The translations under genes and the position numbers were made by a program. The notes under the pieces were generated by a model. The model saw only the letters and a program-made list of their open reading frames with translations. It was not told where the DNA came from and did no database searches. This document shows, piece after piece, positions 9,628 to 18,578 of a DNA stretch of 64,000 nucleotides. Source of the stretch: Achromobacter animicus. Lineage in GTDB: Bacteria; Pseudomonadota; Gammaproteobacteria; Burkholderiales; Burkholderiaceae_B. The stretch is from positions 1 to 64,000 of the forward strand of contig NZ_CADIJM010000003.1 in NCBI RefSeq assembly GCF_902859585.1, read 5' to 3'. Positions within the stretch are counted from its first letter, which is position 1. Each line of letters begins with the position of its first letter.

Positions 9628-10745
9628 GCGGTCAGGATGGCGGTCAGGGCGTCGATGAATCGGGCGTTCTCTTGAGGCAGTCCGATGGACACGCGGAGCC
9701 ACTCCGGCAGACCGTCGCCCGCAACGGGACGCACGATGACGCCGCGCTTGAGGAGTTCAAGATTGATGCGAGGCGCGTCGCCCACGTGGACCAGCACGAA
9801 GTTGCCATAGCTGGGCACGTAACGCAGATTCAGCTTGTCGAACGCGGCGCACAACTGGGCCTTGCCTGCCTTGTTGGAAGCGTAGGCTTCCTCGAGGTAG
9901 TCGGCATCGCCGAGTGCGGCGATGGCTGCGGCTTGGGCCAGCGTATTAACGTTGAACGGCTGGCGCACGCGGTTTAGCAGGTCGGTCAGACCGGGCTGCG
10001 CCACCGAGAAACCGACGCGCAGGCCGGCCAGGCCATAAGCCTTGGAGAACGTGCGCGACACGATCAGGTTCGGGTACTGGCGCGCCAGCGCGGTGCTGTC
10101 AAAGCGCAGCTCCGGATCCAGGTATTCGTTGTAGGCCTCGTCCAGCACGACCGTGACGCGGTCGCCGTGCGCGGCATGCACGCGTTCCAGGAAGTCCGCA
10201 ACCTTGTCGCCCGGCACGAAGGTGCCGGTGGGGTTGTTCGGGTTGGCGATGAACACCAGGCGCGTGTCGTCGGCGATCGCGTCGAACATCGCATCCAGGT
10301 CGTGGCCGTGGTCCACGGCGGGCACCACGATGTGGCGCGCGCCGCGCGCCTGCGTGGCCAGGCGGTAGACCGCAAACGAGTGCTGCGCGTACACCGCGGA
10401 AGCGCCCGGCTCCAGCAGCGCCAGCGCGGCGATTTCCAGGATGTCGTTCGAGCCGTTGCCGAGCGTGATCCAGTTCATCGGCACGCCGTAGCGTTCAGCC
10501 AGCGCCGCCTTCAGGTCAAAGCCGTTGGGGTCCGGGTAGCGTGCCAGCGATTCGGCCGCAGCCAGCATGGCCGCCTTCGCCGATTTGGGCATGCCCAACG
10601 GGTTTTCGTTGGACGCCAGCTTGACGATGGTCGCCGGATCCAGCCCGAATTCGCGGGCCAGTTCTTCGATCGGCTTGCCTGCCTGGTACGGGGCGATGGC
10701 GCTGACGTGCACGGGGGCAACGAGGGGCTTGGATGCGTGGGTCAT
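9624..10745 (-). CDS. hisC: Histidinol-phosphate/aromatic aminotransferase
   Basis: 373-aa fold-type I PLP aminotransferase. The PLP lysine lies in SRTFSKAYGLAGLRVGF; SNENPLGMP, NPNNPTGTF and VLDEAYNEY are the cofactor and substrate segments. By sequence it is HisC, but it is embedded between pheA and tyrA rather than in a histidine operon. In the supraoperon described for other proteobacteria this HisC paralogue is thought to serve as a broad aromatic aminotransferase for phenylpyruvate or prephenate, so that role is likely here (inference). The start ATG at 10745 lies 10 bases past the pheA stop. Confidence 0.92.
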   Translation of the reverse strand: MTHASKPLVAPVHVSAIAPYQAGKPIEELAREFGLDPATIVKLASNENPLGMPKSAKAAMLAAAESLARYPDPNGFDLKAALAERYGVPMNWITLGNGSNDILEIAALALLEPGASAVYAQHSFAVYRLATQARGARHIVVPAVDHGHDLDAMFDAIADDTRLVFIANPNNPTGTFVPGDKVADFLERVHAAHGDRVTVVLDEAYNEYLDPELRFDSTALARQYPNLIVSRTFSKAYGLAGLRVGFSVAQPGLTDLLNRVRQPFNVNTLAQAAAIAALGDADYLEEAYASNKAGKAQLCAAFDKLNLRYVPSYGNFVLVHVGDAPRINLELLKRGVIVRPVAGDGLPEWLRVSIGLPQENARFIDALTAILTA

Positions 10746-10755
10746 GATGTGGGAT

Positions 10756-11841
10756 TCACTGCGCCGGGTACGAACCCAGCACTTTGAGGTAGGCAACCTG
10801 CGCCTGCAGGGCCGCCAGGGCGCGCTCGACATTCGGGTCGTTCCGATGGCCCAGGACGTCGACGTAGAAATAGTATTCCCACTGGCCCGTGCGCGCGGGG
10901 CGCGACTCGAAGCGCGTCATCGACACGCCGTTGGCGGCCAGGGGCGCCAGCATTTCATAGACGGCGCCCGCGCGGTTCGGCACCGCCAGGATCAGGCTGG
11001 TCTTGTCCTTGCCGCTGACCAGGGGCTCGATGTTGCCGATTGCCAGGAAGCGGGTGCGGTTGTGCGGGTCATCCTGGATGCCGGCGGCGACGATCTGCAG
11101 GTTCCAGGCGGGCGCAGCCACTTCGCCGGCAATGGCCGCGATGCTCGCATCCGACGCGGCGGCGCGCGCTGCTTCGGAATTGCTGGAGGCGGCCACGCGC
11201 TCGACGTCGGGATAGTTGCGCGTCAGCCAGCCCTGGCACTGGGCCAGCGCCTGCGGGTGCGCGGAAATGGTCTTGATGCCGTCCATGCCGCCCGATTGCG
11301 ACATCAGGCAATGGCGGATGACGAGCGAACGCTCGCCCAGGATCTTGACCGGCGTGTTCAGCAGCAGGTCCAGGCTGCGGTTGACGGCGCCTTCGGTGGA
11401 ATTTTCCACCGGCACCATCCCCACGTCGGCCTGGCCGGCTTCCACGGCGCGGAAGACCTCGTCGAACGAGGCGCAAGGCAGCTTCTGGACCGCATGGCCA
11501 AAGTGTTCCAGCGCGGCCTGCTCAGAGAAAGAACCCTGCGGTCCCAAAAACGCGACGGTCATGCCGCGCTCCAGGCCCCGGCATGCGGAGATGATTTCGG
11601 TCCAGACCGACGCCACGCCGGCGTTCGGGAACGGACCGGGATTGATCTGCTGCAGGCGGCGGATGACCTCGGCTTCGCGTTCGGGACGCAGCACGGGTCC
11701 ATCGGCGTGCGCGGCATGCTTGGCCTCGCCCACTTCCAGCGCGGCGCGCGCGCGCTGCGACAGAAGATCGAGAATCTGCGCATCGAGGTCGTCGATGCGC
11801 TTGCGCAGGGGAAGCAGCTTGCGCTGCAGCTCGTCATCCAT
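10756..11841 (-). CDS. pheA: Bifunctional chorismate mutase/prephenate dehydratase (P-protein)
   Basis: 361-aa enzyme giving phenylpyruvate from chorismate. Three domains are visible: an AroQ chorismate mutase (about residues 1-90, with [20 protein letters not shown]), a prephenate dehydratase (about 95-270, starting [16 protein letters not shown], with the conserved NRTRFLAIG active-site Thr-Arg-Phe) and a C-terminal ACT domain (about 280-355) containing ESRPAR, the phenylalanine feedback site. The start codon overlaps the last 8 bases of serC, so translation is probably coupled. Confidence 0.97.
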   Translation of the reverse strand: MDDELQRKLLPLRKRIDDLDAQILDLLSQRARAALEVGEAKHAAHADGPVLRPEREAEVIRRLQQINPGPFPNAGVASVWTEIISACRGLERGMTVAFLGPQGSFSEQAALEHFGHAVQKLPCASFDEVFRAVEAGQADVGMVPVENSTEGAVNRSLDLLLNTPVKILGERSLVIRHCLMSQSGGMDGIKTISAHPQALAQCQGWLTRNYPDVERVAASSNSEAARAAASDASIAAIAGEVAAPAWNLQIVAAGIQDDPHNRTRFLAIGNIEPLVSGKDKTSLILAVPNRAGAVYEMLAPLAANGVSMTRFESRPARTGQWEYYFYVDVLGHRNDPNVERALAALQAQVAYLKVLGSYPAQ

Positions 11842-12964
11842 GGCGGCGCTCGAATTCCTTCAGGTACTCGACCAGCGCCGCCACGCCTTCGAGCGGCAGC
11901 GCGTTGTAGATGGAGGCGCGCATGCCGCCCACGCTCTTGTGGCCTTTCAACTGCGTGAGGCCCGCTGCCTCGGCGCCCTTCAGAAAGGCGTCGTTGAGCG
12001 ACTCGTCATGCAGCACGAACGGCACGTTCATGCGCGAACGCACGGGTGCGTGAATGGGATTGCGGTAGAAGCTGGTGCTGTCCAGGTAGCCGTACAGCAG
12101 ATCGGCCTTCGCCTTGTTGGCGGCTTCCATGCCGGCCACGCCGCCATTGGCCTTGACCCACTTGAACACCAGGCCCGCGATGTAGATCGCGAAGGTAGGC
12201 GGGGTGTTGTAGCGCGAGTGTTCGGCCGCTACGTTGGCGTAGTCGAACGCCGAGGGGCAGATCGGCAAGGCCTGGCCAATCAGGTCGCGGCGCGCGATGA
12301 CCATGGTGACGCCGGCCGGGCCAGCGTTTTTCTGCGCGCCGGCGTACATCATGCCGCAGCGCGACACGTCCATCGGGCGCGACAGGAAGTGCGAAGAGGC
12401 GTCGATGACCAGAGGCACGTCGGGTGCACCGAGGTCAGCGGTGTCGGGCCAGTCCAGGAATTCGACACCGCCAATGGTTTCGTTGCTGCACAGGTGCAGA
12501 TAGGCCGATTCCTTGCGCACCTGCCAGGTATCGGCAGGAGGCACCCAGGTCAGCGGCGCCTGTTCGCGGCCGTCAATCTGGGTGGCGTGGTCGGAGCTGG
12601 CCGCGACGTGCGTGCTGCCGTAGCGGCCGGCTTCCTTGTACGAACGCTTGGACCAATGGCCCGTCACGACGAAATCCGCGGCTGGCGCGCCGCGGCGTCC
12701 CATGAGATTCATGGGAACGATGGCGTTTTCCCCGGAACCGCCGCCTTGCATGAACATGACGGCGTAATCGGCCGGCAGGCCCAGCAAGTCGCGCAGATCG
12801 GACTCTGCTTCATCGCAGATCTGCACGAAATGCTTGCCGCGATGGCTCATTTCCATCACGGACATGCCGCTGCCGTGCCAGTCCAGCATTTCTGCAGCGG
12901 CTTGCTGCAGCACCACCTCGGGCAAGACCGAGGGGCCGGCCGAGAAGTTCCAGGGGCGGGCCAT
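11834..12964 (-). CDS. serC: Phosphoserine aminotransferase
   Basis: 376-aa PLP enzyme that makes 3-phosphoserine for serine synthesis and also acts in the pyridoxal phosphate pathway. Seen: N-terminal [14 protein letters not shown], the substrate loop [10 protein letters not shown] and the PLP lysine in [14 protein letters not shown]. Length is typical. Its ATG shares one base with the gyrA stop (TAATG), and it overlaps pheA downstream, so gyrA, serC and pheA form one translationally linked run. Confidence 0.97.
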   Translation of the reverse strand: MARPWNFSAGPSVLPEVVLQQAAAEMLDWHGSGMSVMEMSHRGKHFVQICDEAESDLRDLLGLPADYAVMFMQGGGSGENAIVPMNLMGRRGAPAADFVVTGHWSKRSYKEAGRYGSTHVAASSDHATQIDGREQAPLTWVPPADTWQVRKESAYLHLCSNETIGGVEFLDWPDTADLGAPDVPLVIDASSHFLSRPMDVSRCGMMYAGAQKNAGPAGVTMVIARRDLIGQALPICPSAFDYANVAAEHSRYNTPPTFAIYIAGLVFKWVKANGGVAGMEAANKAKADLLYGYLDSTSFYRNPIHAPVRSRMNVPFVLHDESLNDAFLKGAEAAGLTQLKGHKSVGGMRASIYNALPLEGVAALVEYLKEFERRHG

Positions 12965-15624
12965 TATTGCTCCGTAGGTTCCGTCGAATCTGCTGCGTCG
13001 TTGCTGTCGTCGCCACCGGTTTGCTGGCCGTCTTCGTCCAGTTCGCCGTCATCGTCCGCGTCGCTTTCGACGACACGGCGCACGCCGGACAGCGTGCTGC
13101 CGTCGTCGACGTTGATCAGCGTGACGCCCTGCGTCGCACGGCCCATTTCGCGGATTTCCGCGACACGGGTGCGCACCAGGACGCCGCCGGTGGTGATGAG
13201 CATGATCTCATCGGTAGGCGTGACCAGCACCGCCCCCACCACCTTGCCGTTACGCGAGGTGGTCTGGATGGCGATCATGCCCTTCGTGCCGCGGCCATGG
13301 CGCGTGTACTCCGCGATCGGCGTGCGCTTGCCGTAGCCGTTTTCCGTGGCGGTCAGCACCGTCTGCGTTTCGTCGCCGGCGACCAGCAGCGCGATGACCG
13401 TCTGCGTGTCCTCGAGCATCATGCCGCGCACGCCGCGGGCGTTACGGCCCATCGGACGCACGTCGTTTTCGTCGAAGCGCACGGCCTTGCCGGCGTCCGA
13501 GAACAGCATGACGTCGTGCTTGCCGTCGGTGAGATCCGCGCCGATCAGGTAGTCGCCATCGTCAAGGTCGACGGCGATGATGCCGGCCTTGCGCGGGTTG
13601 GAGAAGTCGGACAGCGGGGTCTTCTTGACCGTGCCGCGCGAGGTCGCCATGAAGACATAGTGGTCTTCGCTGAATTCCTTGACCGGCAGCACCACCGTGA
13701 TCTTCTCGCCGTCGGCCAGCGGGAACATGTTGACGATCGGCTTGCCGCGCGAGTTACGCGTGCCTTGCGGCACTTCCCAGACCTTCAGCCAGTACACACG
13801 GCCGCGATTCGAGAAGCACAGCAGGAAGTCATGCGTGTTGGCGATGAAGAGCTGGTCGATCCAGTCGTTTTCCTTCATGGCCGTCGCCTGCTTGCCGCGT
13901 CCGCCACGCTTTTGCGAGCGGTACTCGGACAGCGGCTGGCTCTTGATGTAGCCGCCGTGCGACAGCGTCACGACCATGTCGGTCGGCGTGATCAGGTCTT
14001 CGGTATCGAGTTCCGTCGCGTTCAGTTCGATTTCCGAACGGCGCGAATCCTTGGCGCCGGTCGAGAACTCGGCCTTGATGGCCTGCAGCTCTTCGCTGAT
14101 GATCGTCGTGATGCGCTCGGGACGGGCCAGGATGTCCAGCAGGTCGGCGATGGTGGACATGATGTCCTTGTACTCGCCAACAATCTTGTCCTGCTCCAGC
14201 CCGGTCAGGCGTTGCAGGCGCATGTTCAGGATTTCCTGGGCCTGCGTATCGCTCAGGCGATACAGGCCGTCGCCCTGAAGACCGAACTCGACGCCCAGAT
14301 CGTCCGGACGGAAAGCCGCGCGGCCGCCCGGCGTGTCGCCGTCGGCGCGCGACAGCATTTCGCGCACCAGCGACGAATCCCAGGACTTCGCCATCAGTTC
14401 CTGACGGGCGACAGGAGGAGTCGGGGCCGCCTTGATGATCGCGATGAAATCGTCGATGTTTGCCAGCGCCACCGCCAGGCCTTCCAGCACGTGGCCGCGC
14501 TCGCGGGCCTTGCGCAACTGGAAAACCGTGCGGCGCGTGACCACTTCCCGGCGATGCTGCAGGAAGTAGTCGATCATCTGCTTCAGGTTGAGCAGGCGGG
14601 GCTGGCCGTCGACCAGCGCCACCAGGTTCATCCCGAAGGTGTCCTGCAGCTGGGTGTTCTTGTAGAGGTTGTTCAGCACGACCTCAGGCACTTCGCCGCG
14701 CTTGAGCTCGATGACAAGGCGCATGCCGTCCTTGTCCGACTCGTCGCGGATGTCGGAGATGCCTTCGATCTTCTTGTCGTTGACCAGCTCTGCGATGCGT
14801 TCCTGCAGCGTCTTCTTATTGACCTGGTAGGGAATCGCGTCGATCACGATCGCCTGGCGATTGCCCTTCTCCATGTCTTCGAAGTGCGTCTTGGCGCGCA
14901 TGATGACGCGGCCGCGACCCGTGCGATAGCCTTCGCGCACGCCGGACATGCCATAGATGATGCCGCCCGTGGGGAAGTCCGGCGCCGGGATGAGCTCGAT
15001 CAGCTCATCGACCGTGCACGCCGGATTGCGCAGGCAGTACAGGCAGCCGTCGACCACTTCCTGGAGGTTGTGCGGCGGAATGTTGGTCGCCATGCCCACC
15101 GCGATGCCGGAGCTGCCGTTGACCAGCAGGTTGGGCAGGCGCGACGGCAGCAGCAGGGGTTCCTGTTCGCTGCCGTCGTAGTTGGGTCCGAAGTCGACGG
15201 TTTCCTGGTCGATGTCGGCCAGGAGCTCGTGGGCGATCTTGGCCAGGCGGATTTCGGTGTAACGCATCGCCGCGGCGTTGTCGCCGTCGATGGAACCGAA
15301 GTTGCCCTGGCCGTCGACCAGCATGTAGCGCATGGAGAAATCCTGCGCCATGCGGACAATGGTGTCGTACACGGACTGGTCGCCGTGGGGGTGGTACTTA
15401 CCGATGACGTCCCCGACGATACGCGCTGACTTCTTGTAGGCGCGGTTCCAGTCGTTGTTCAGCTCGTGCATCGCGTAGAGCACGCGCCGGTGGACAGGCT
15501 TCAAGCCGTCCCGCACATCCGGTAGCGCCCGACCGACGATCACGCTCATCGCGTAATCGAGGTAACTGCGGCGCATCTCTTCTTCCAGCGATACCGGAAG
15601 CGTCTCCTTGGCAAAGGAATCCAT
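12964..15624 (-). CDS. gyrA: DNA gyrase subunit A
   Basis: 886-aa type IIA topoisomerase subunit that cuts and rejoins DNA; with GyrB it introduces negative supercoils. The N-terminal breakage-reunion domain carries the catalytic Tyr in [12 protein letters not shown]; the C-terminal beta-pinwheel has the GyrA box QKRGGRGK. The quinolone region reads [10 protein letters not shown] at residues 78-87, so position 83 is Gln and 84 is Ser where Escherichia coli has Ser and Ala; Asp87 is present. The tail is acidic ([14 protein letters not shown]). The ATG at 15624 gives the family N-terminus [11 protein letters not shown]; no Shine-Dalgarno precedes it and CCTCCTTA lies 21 bases upstream. Confidence 0.98.
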   Translation of the reverse strand: MDSFAKETLPVSLEEEMRRSYLDYAMSVIVGRALPDVRDGLKPVHRRVLYAMHELNNDWNRAYKKSARIVGDVIGKYHPHGDQSVYDTIVRMAQDFSMRYMLVDGQGNFGSIDGDNAAAMRYTEIRLAKIAHELLADIDQETVDFGPNYDGSEQEPLLLPSRLPNLLVNGSSGIAVGMATNIPPHNLQEVVDGCLYCLRNPACTVDELIELIPAPDFPTGGIIYGMSGVREGYRTGRGRVIMRAKTHFEDMEKGNRQAIVIDAIPYQVNKKTLQERIAELVNDKKIEGISDIRDESDKDGMRLVIELKRGEVPEVVLNNLYKNTQLQDTFGMNLVALVDGQPRLLNLKQMIDYFLQHRREVVTRRTVFQLRKARERGHVLEGLAVALANIDDFIAIIKAAPTPPVARQELMAKSWDSSLVREMLSRADGDTPGGRAAFRPDDLGVEFGLQGDGLYRLSDTQAQEILNMRLQRLTGLEQDKIVGEYKDIMSTIADLLDILARPERITTIISEELQAIKAEFSTGAKDSRRSEIELNATELDTEDLITPTDMVVTLSHGGYIKSQPLSEYRSQKRGGRGKQATAMKENDWIDQLFIANTHDFLLCFSNRGRVYWLKVWEVPQGTRNSRGKPIVNMFPLADGEKITVVLPVKEFSEDHYVFMATSRGTVKKTPLSDFSNPRKAGIIAVDLDDGDYLIGADLTDGKHDVMLFSDAGKAVRFDENDVRPMGRNARGVRGMMLEDTQTVIALLVAGDETQTVLTATENGYGKRTPIAEYTRHGRGTKGMIAIQTTSRNGKVVGAVLVTPTDEIMLITTGGVLVRTRVAEIREMGRATQGVTLINVDDGSTLSGVRRVVESDADDDGELDEDGQQTGGDDSNDAADSTEPTEQ

Positions 15625-16036
15625 ATATATAACGACAGAATCGTGTAAGGAGGAACCCGGGCCGGGTAAACAGGAAATTCTATCATTCGATTGGGGGACC
15701 GGTCCGATGGGCCGTCCGAAGGCGCCGAAAGCGGGCCGCGACGGACCGATCAGAAACGCCGCCCGGCCACGCCCACCCGCGCCCTGCGGCCCTGTTGTCA
15801 AAAACCAACATGGGAAACGGCAGGAGTGCCGAAAACGTCATATCCAGCATTAATGCGCCTGTCCAGGGAAGCCAAAGCCCCCCAAATGCCTTAAGATTGT
15901 TTCCAGCACGCAGGAAACCCAGTAGCTATTCCTTTGAACCAGCTCTTGGCGTTGCTATACTGGCCCCGTTTTCCTGATATGCGGCGGGGGTTCGCTGCGA
16001 GTCACTTATCCAGCTTCAAGCTCAACGAGGAGAAAC
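15625..16036. other. Divergent gyrA/ompA intergenic region
   Basis: 412 bases without a gene. The ompA side holds a near-consensus sigma-70 promoter (15934-15961). The gyrA side holds its untranslated leader, with ATATATAT directly before the start codon. No further open reading frame or RNA gene was recognised. Confidence 0.7.
15934..15961 (+). promoter_or_regulatory. Sigma-70 promoter of ompA
   Basis: TTGAAC (15934-15939), a 16-base spacer and TATACT (15956-15961). Transcription would start near 15968, leaving a leader of about 70 bases before the ompA ATG, which has a strong GAGGAGAAAC ribosome site. Confidence 0.75.
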
Positions 16037-16618
16037 ATGAACAAACCCTCCAAATTCGCTCTGGCGCTCGCCTTCGCCGCCGTCACGGCCTCTGGTGTAG
16101 CTTCCGCGCAAACCGTGGACAACTGGCGCAACCCGTTCGGTAACGTTTGGAAGAACGGCACGAACGAACTGTGCTGGCGCGATGCCTTCTGGACCCCGGC
16201 CACCGGTATCCCCGGTTGCGACGGCGTCCCGGTTGCCCAACAGAAGGCGAAGCCGGCCCCGATGGCGGCAAAGGTCGTGTTCAATGCTGACACGTTCTTC
16301 GACTTCGACAAGTCGACCCTGAAGCCCGAAGGTCGCCAACTGCTGCAGCAAGTCGCTCAGCAAGCCAGCACCATCGATCTGGAAACGATCATCGCCGTCG
16401 GCCACACCGACTCGATCGGTACCGAACAGTACAACCAGAAGCTGTCCGAGCGCCGCGCCGCTTCGGTCAAGGCTTACCTGGTCAGCCTGGGCATCGACCC
16501 CAACCGTATCTACACGGAAGGCAAGGGCGAACTGCAGCCGATCGCTTCCAACAAGACGAAGGAAGGCCGCGCCCAGAACCGTCGCGTTGAGATCGAAATC
16601 GTGGGTAGCCGCAAGTAA
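16037..16618 (+). CDS. ompA: OmpA-family outer membrane protein
   Basis: 193-aa exported protein. Residues 1-24 are a signal peptide ending ASA. There is no eight-stranded barrel; instead a short Trp/Cys-containing linker (two Cys, likely a disulfide) leads to a C-terminal OmpA peptidoglycan-binding domain (about residues 80-190) with [17 protein letters not shown] and GHTDSIG followed by LSERRA, which carry the conserved Asp and Arg that bind diaminopimelate. It thus anchors the outer membrane to the wall. The strong promoter, strong ribosome site and terminator mark it as an abundant, single-gene transcript, as in Bordetella. Confidence 0.93.
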   Translation: MNKPSKFALALAFAAVTASGVASAQTVDNWRNPFGNVWKNGTNELCWRDAFWTPATGIPGCDGVPVAQQKAKPAPMAAKVVFNADTFFDFDKSTLKPEGRQLLQQVAQQASTIDLETIIAVGHTDSIGTEQYNQKLSERRAASVKAYLVSLGIDPNRIYTEGKGELQPIASNKTKEGRAQNRRVEIEIVGSRK

Positions 16619-16640
16619 TTGCCGGACTAGCTACAATAAG

Positions 16641-16669
16641 GGGGCCTCGCATAGCGAGGCCCTTTTTTT
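16641..16669 (+). terminator. Terminator after ompA
   Basis: GGGCCTCG/CGAGGCCC stem with a 5-base loop, then seven T (16663-16669). It lies 23 bases past the ompA stop. Confidence 0.9.
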
Positions 16670-16731
16670 CGCCTGCGATGCACCCCTCTGGTGCATCGGC
16701 AAGCCCCTTCCTCGCCTAGCGCGCTGGACCC

Positions 16732-16745
16732 CTCTATATATAGAG
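16732..16745. promoter_or_regulatory. 14-bp palindrome before ubiG
   Basis: CTCTATATATAGAG is a perfect palindrome 21 bases upstream of the ubiG ATG. Its centre could serve as a -10 element, or it could be an operator; no clear -35 hexamer was found at the right distance. Confidence 0.4.
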
Positions 16746-16766
16746 CAGCTTTACGCCGGACCGCCC

Positions 16767-17495
16767 ATGAACACGCAAACTCACGACACCGCGCAAGCCT
16801 CCGTCAACGCCGATCAGGCCGAAATCGACAAGTTCAGCGCCTTGGCCAGCCGCTGGTGGGACCCCGAAAGCGAGTTCAAGCCGCTGCATGCCATCAATCC
16901 GCTGCGGCTGGAGTGGATTCAGGAATGCGCCGGCAGCCTAGCCGGCCGCAAGGTGCTGGACGTAGGTTGCGGCGGCGGCATCCTGTCGGAAGCGATGGCC
17001 CGCAGCGGCGCCGATGTAACCGGCATCGACCTGGCCGACAAGTCCCTGAAGATCGCGCGCCTGCATGGCCTGGAATCGGGCGTGAAGGTGGAGTACCGCA
17101 AGGTGCCCGTCGAAGAACTGGCTGCCGAGCAGCCGGGTCAGTACGACGTGGTGACCTGCATGGAAATGCTGGAGCACGTGCCGGATCCGGCCTCGATCGT
17201 GCGCGCCTGCTCGACGCTGGTGAAACCTGGCGGCTGGGTGTTCTTTTCCACGCTGAACCGCAACGCCAAGTCGTTCGTGTTCGCGATCATCGGCGCGGAG
17301 TACGTCCTGCGCCTCCTGCCCCGCGGCACCCACACCTACGACCAGTTCATCAAGCCCAGCGAGCTGTCGGCGGCGGCGCGCGGCGCGGCCCTGGAACCGG
17401 TGAGCATGCGCGGCATGGAATACAACCCGATCACCCAGATCTACTCGCTGACTTCCGACACCTCGGTCAACTATCTGATGGCAACCCGTAAATGA
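16767..17495 (+). CDS. ubiG: Ubiquinone biosynthesis O-methyltransferase
   Basis: 242-aa SAM-dependent enzyme that performs both O-methylations in ubiquinone synthesis. The SAM loop [16 protein letters not shown], the acidic GIDLADKSL strand and [10 protein letters not shown] are standard UbiG motifs; [15 protein letters not shown] is the typical N-terminal block. The ATG at 16767 begins the conserved protein; an upstream in-frame start would run through the ompA terminator. The stop overlaps the following phosphatase gene (ATGA), so the two are co-translated. Confidence 0.96.
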   Translation: MNTQTHDTAQASVNADQAEIDKFSALASRWWDPESEFKPLHAINPLRLEWIQECAGSLAGRKVLDVGCGGGILSEAMARSGADVTGIDLADKSLKIARLHGLESGVKVEYRKVPVEELAAEQPGQYDVVTCMEMLEHVPDPASIVRACSTLVKPGGWVFFSTLNRNAKSFVFAIIGAEYVLRLLPRGTHTYDQFIKPSELSAAARGAALEPVSMRGMEYNPITQIYSLTSDTSVNYLMATRK

Positions 17496-18166
17496 GCGCC
17501 CTGATCCTGTTCGATTTCGACGGCACCCTGGCCGACACCGCCCCCGACCTGGCAGCCGCCGCGAACCGTCAGCGCACCCGCCGCGGCTTGGAGCCGATGG
17601 CATACGAGGCGCTGCGTCCCGTGGCATCTCAGGGCGCGCGCGGACTGTTGCGCGTCGCGCTGAACCTGCAACCGGGCGACGCAGACTATGAGCCCACCCG
17701 CCTGCAGTTTTTGGAAGACTACGCCGCCAGCTCGACGGTTCACAGCAAGCTGTTCCCCGGGATCGAAGACCTGCTGGCCGACATCCGCAACCGTGGCATG
17801 TCCTGGGGCATCGTCACCAACAAGGTCACCTACCTGACCCTGCCCATCGTCGAATTCCTGGACCTGACGCGCGACAGCGCCGTGCTGGTCTGCGGCGACA
17901 CCACTGCCCACGCCAAGCCGCATCCCCTACCCTTGCAGCACGCCGCGCGCGAAGCGGGTTTTGAGACCGACCGCTGCGTCTACGTCGGCGATGACCTGCG
18001 CGATATCCAGGCCGCCCACGCGGCGGGCATGCCCGCTGTCGCCGCGGCCTATGGTTATGTCGGCGAAGACGACAACGTCATTGCCTGGCAGGCTGAAACC
18101 TGCGCGAATTCGCCAGAGGAACTCTGGTCCGCCATCGAGCCGCTGCTGCCCCGCGACTTGCGCTAA
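17492..18166 (+). CDS. HAD phosphatase: phosphoglycolate or MurNAc-6-phosphate phosphatase
   Basis: 224-aa HAD hydrolase. Motif I is [16 protein letters not shown] (nucleophile and acid/base Asp), motif II IVTNK, motif III the Lys in HAKPHPLPL and motif [15 protein letters not shown]. Sequence alone fits Gph, but in Pseudomonas the gene next to ubiG in this arrangement is MupP, the N-acetylmuramate-6-phosphate phosphatase of the cell-wall recycling route. The ubiG overlap therefore makes MupP an equally likely role; a test against anmK/amgK/murU content of the genome would help. No gene symbol is given for that reason. Confidence 0.9.
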   Translation: MSALILFDFDGTLADTAPDLAAAANRQRTRRGLEPMAYEALRPVASQGARGLLRVALNLQPGDADYEPTRLQFLEDYAASSTVHSKLFPGIEDLLADIRNRGMSWGIVTNKVTYLTLPIVEFLDLTRDSAVLVCGDTTAHAKPHPLPLQHAAREAGFETDRCVYVGDDLRDIQAAHAAGMPAVAAAYGYVGEDDNVIAWQAETCANSPEELWSAIEPLLPRDLR

Positions 18167-18578
18167 ATTTCGAGGATGGGCCCTTTGCCCGTCCGCCCCG
18201 CCTTCGGTCACGCCCGCCTTCGGTGATGACGCACCTTCCAACGCGGCATTCTCGCTGATGACGCCGCAGCTGCCCGCGATTGTTCGGCCGAATTAGTGCA
18301 GCAGGCCGAACAATCTATCCGGATGCCGGGGGTTTATCCGGCCGGCGATCTCCCCTAAAGTGTGAACCGTGCATCGCGATCCGGGTTGTCCGGATCGCTC
18401 CGTTTCCGGCTCATGCCGGCGTTGCAGCCTCTCGCAGGCGGCGACGACATCTCCGTGCTGGCGGACCTCCGCGTCCCGCCGCACCGTGCCCGCTACGTTG
18501 ACGCGGCGCACGCCCGACCTTTTGACCTTGCCTTCAACTCCCTGCCCGCGCGGCGCCATCCGGCCTCGCGTCCAAGGA
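18167..18578. other. Gene-free gap between the phosphatase and MFS genes
   Basis: 412 bases with no convincing reading frame. It holds a duplicated CGCCTTCGGT (about 18202-18223) and a perfect 12-bp inverted repeat at 18278-18315. No promoter close to consensus was recognised. Confidence 0.6.
18278..18315. repeat. Perfect 12-bp inverted repeat (GATTGTTCGGCC...GGCCGAACAATC)
   Basis: Arms at 18278-18289 and 18304-18315, with a 14-base spacer GAATTAGTGCAGCA. No T-run follows on either strand, so it does not look like an intrinsic terminator. It could be an operator for the MFS gene or a stable RNA structure in the gap. Confidence 0.8.

Noticed and set aside
12967-15429. Very long open frames antisense to real genes (e.g. 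opposite gyrA; also opposite rpsA 4592-6616, the BcsB-like gene 26653-28860, the MBOAT region 35534-37684 and the ABC transporter 46689-48938)
   Set aside because: High GC and third-position bias leave antisense frames open; their proteins are low-complexity (His/Arg/Gly/Val-rich) with no motifs, while the opposite strand encodes recognised families.
15646-15653. Perfect TAAGGAGG on the plus strand as a ribosome site
   Set aside because: No start codon follows at a usable distance and the next real plus-strand gene (ompA) is almost 400 bases away; it is more relevant as its complement in the gyrA leader.
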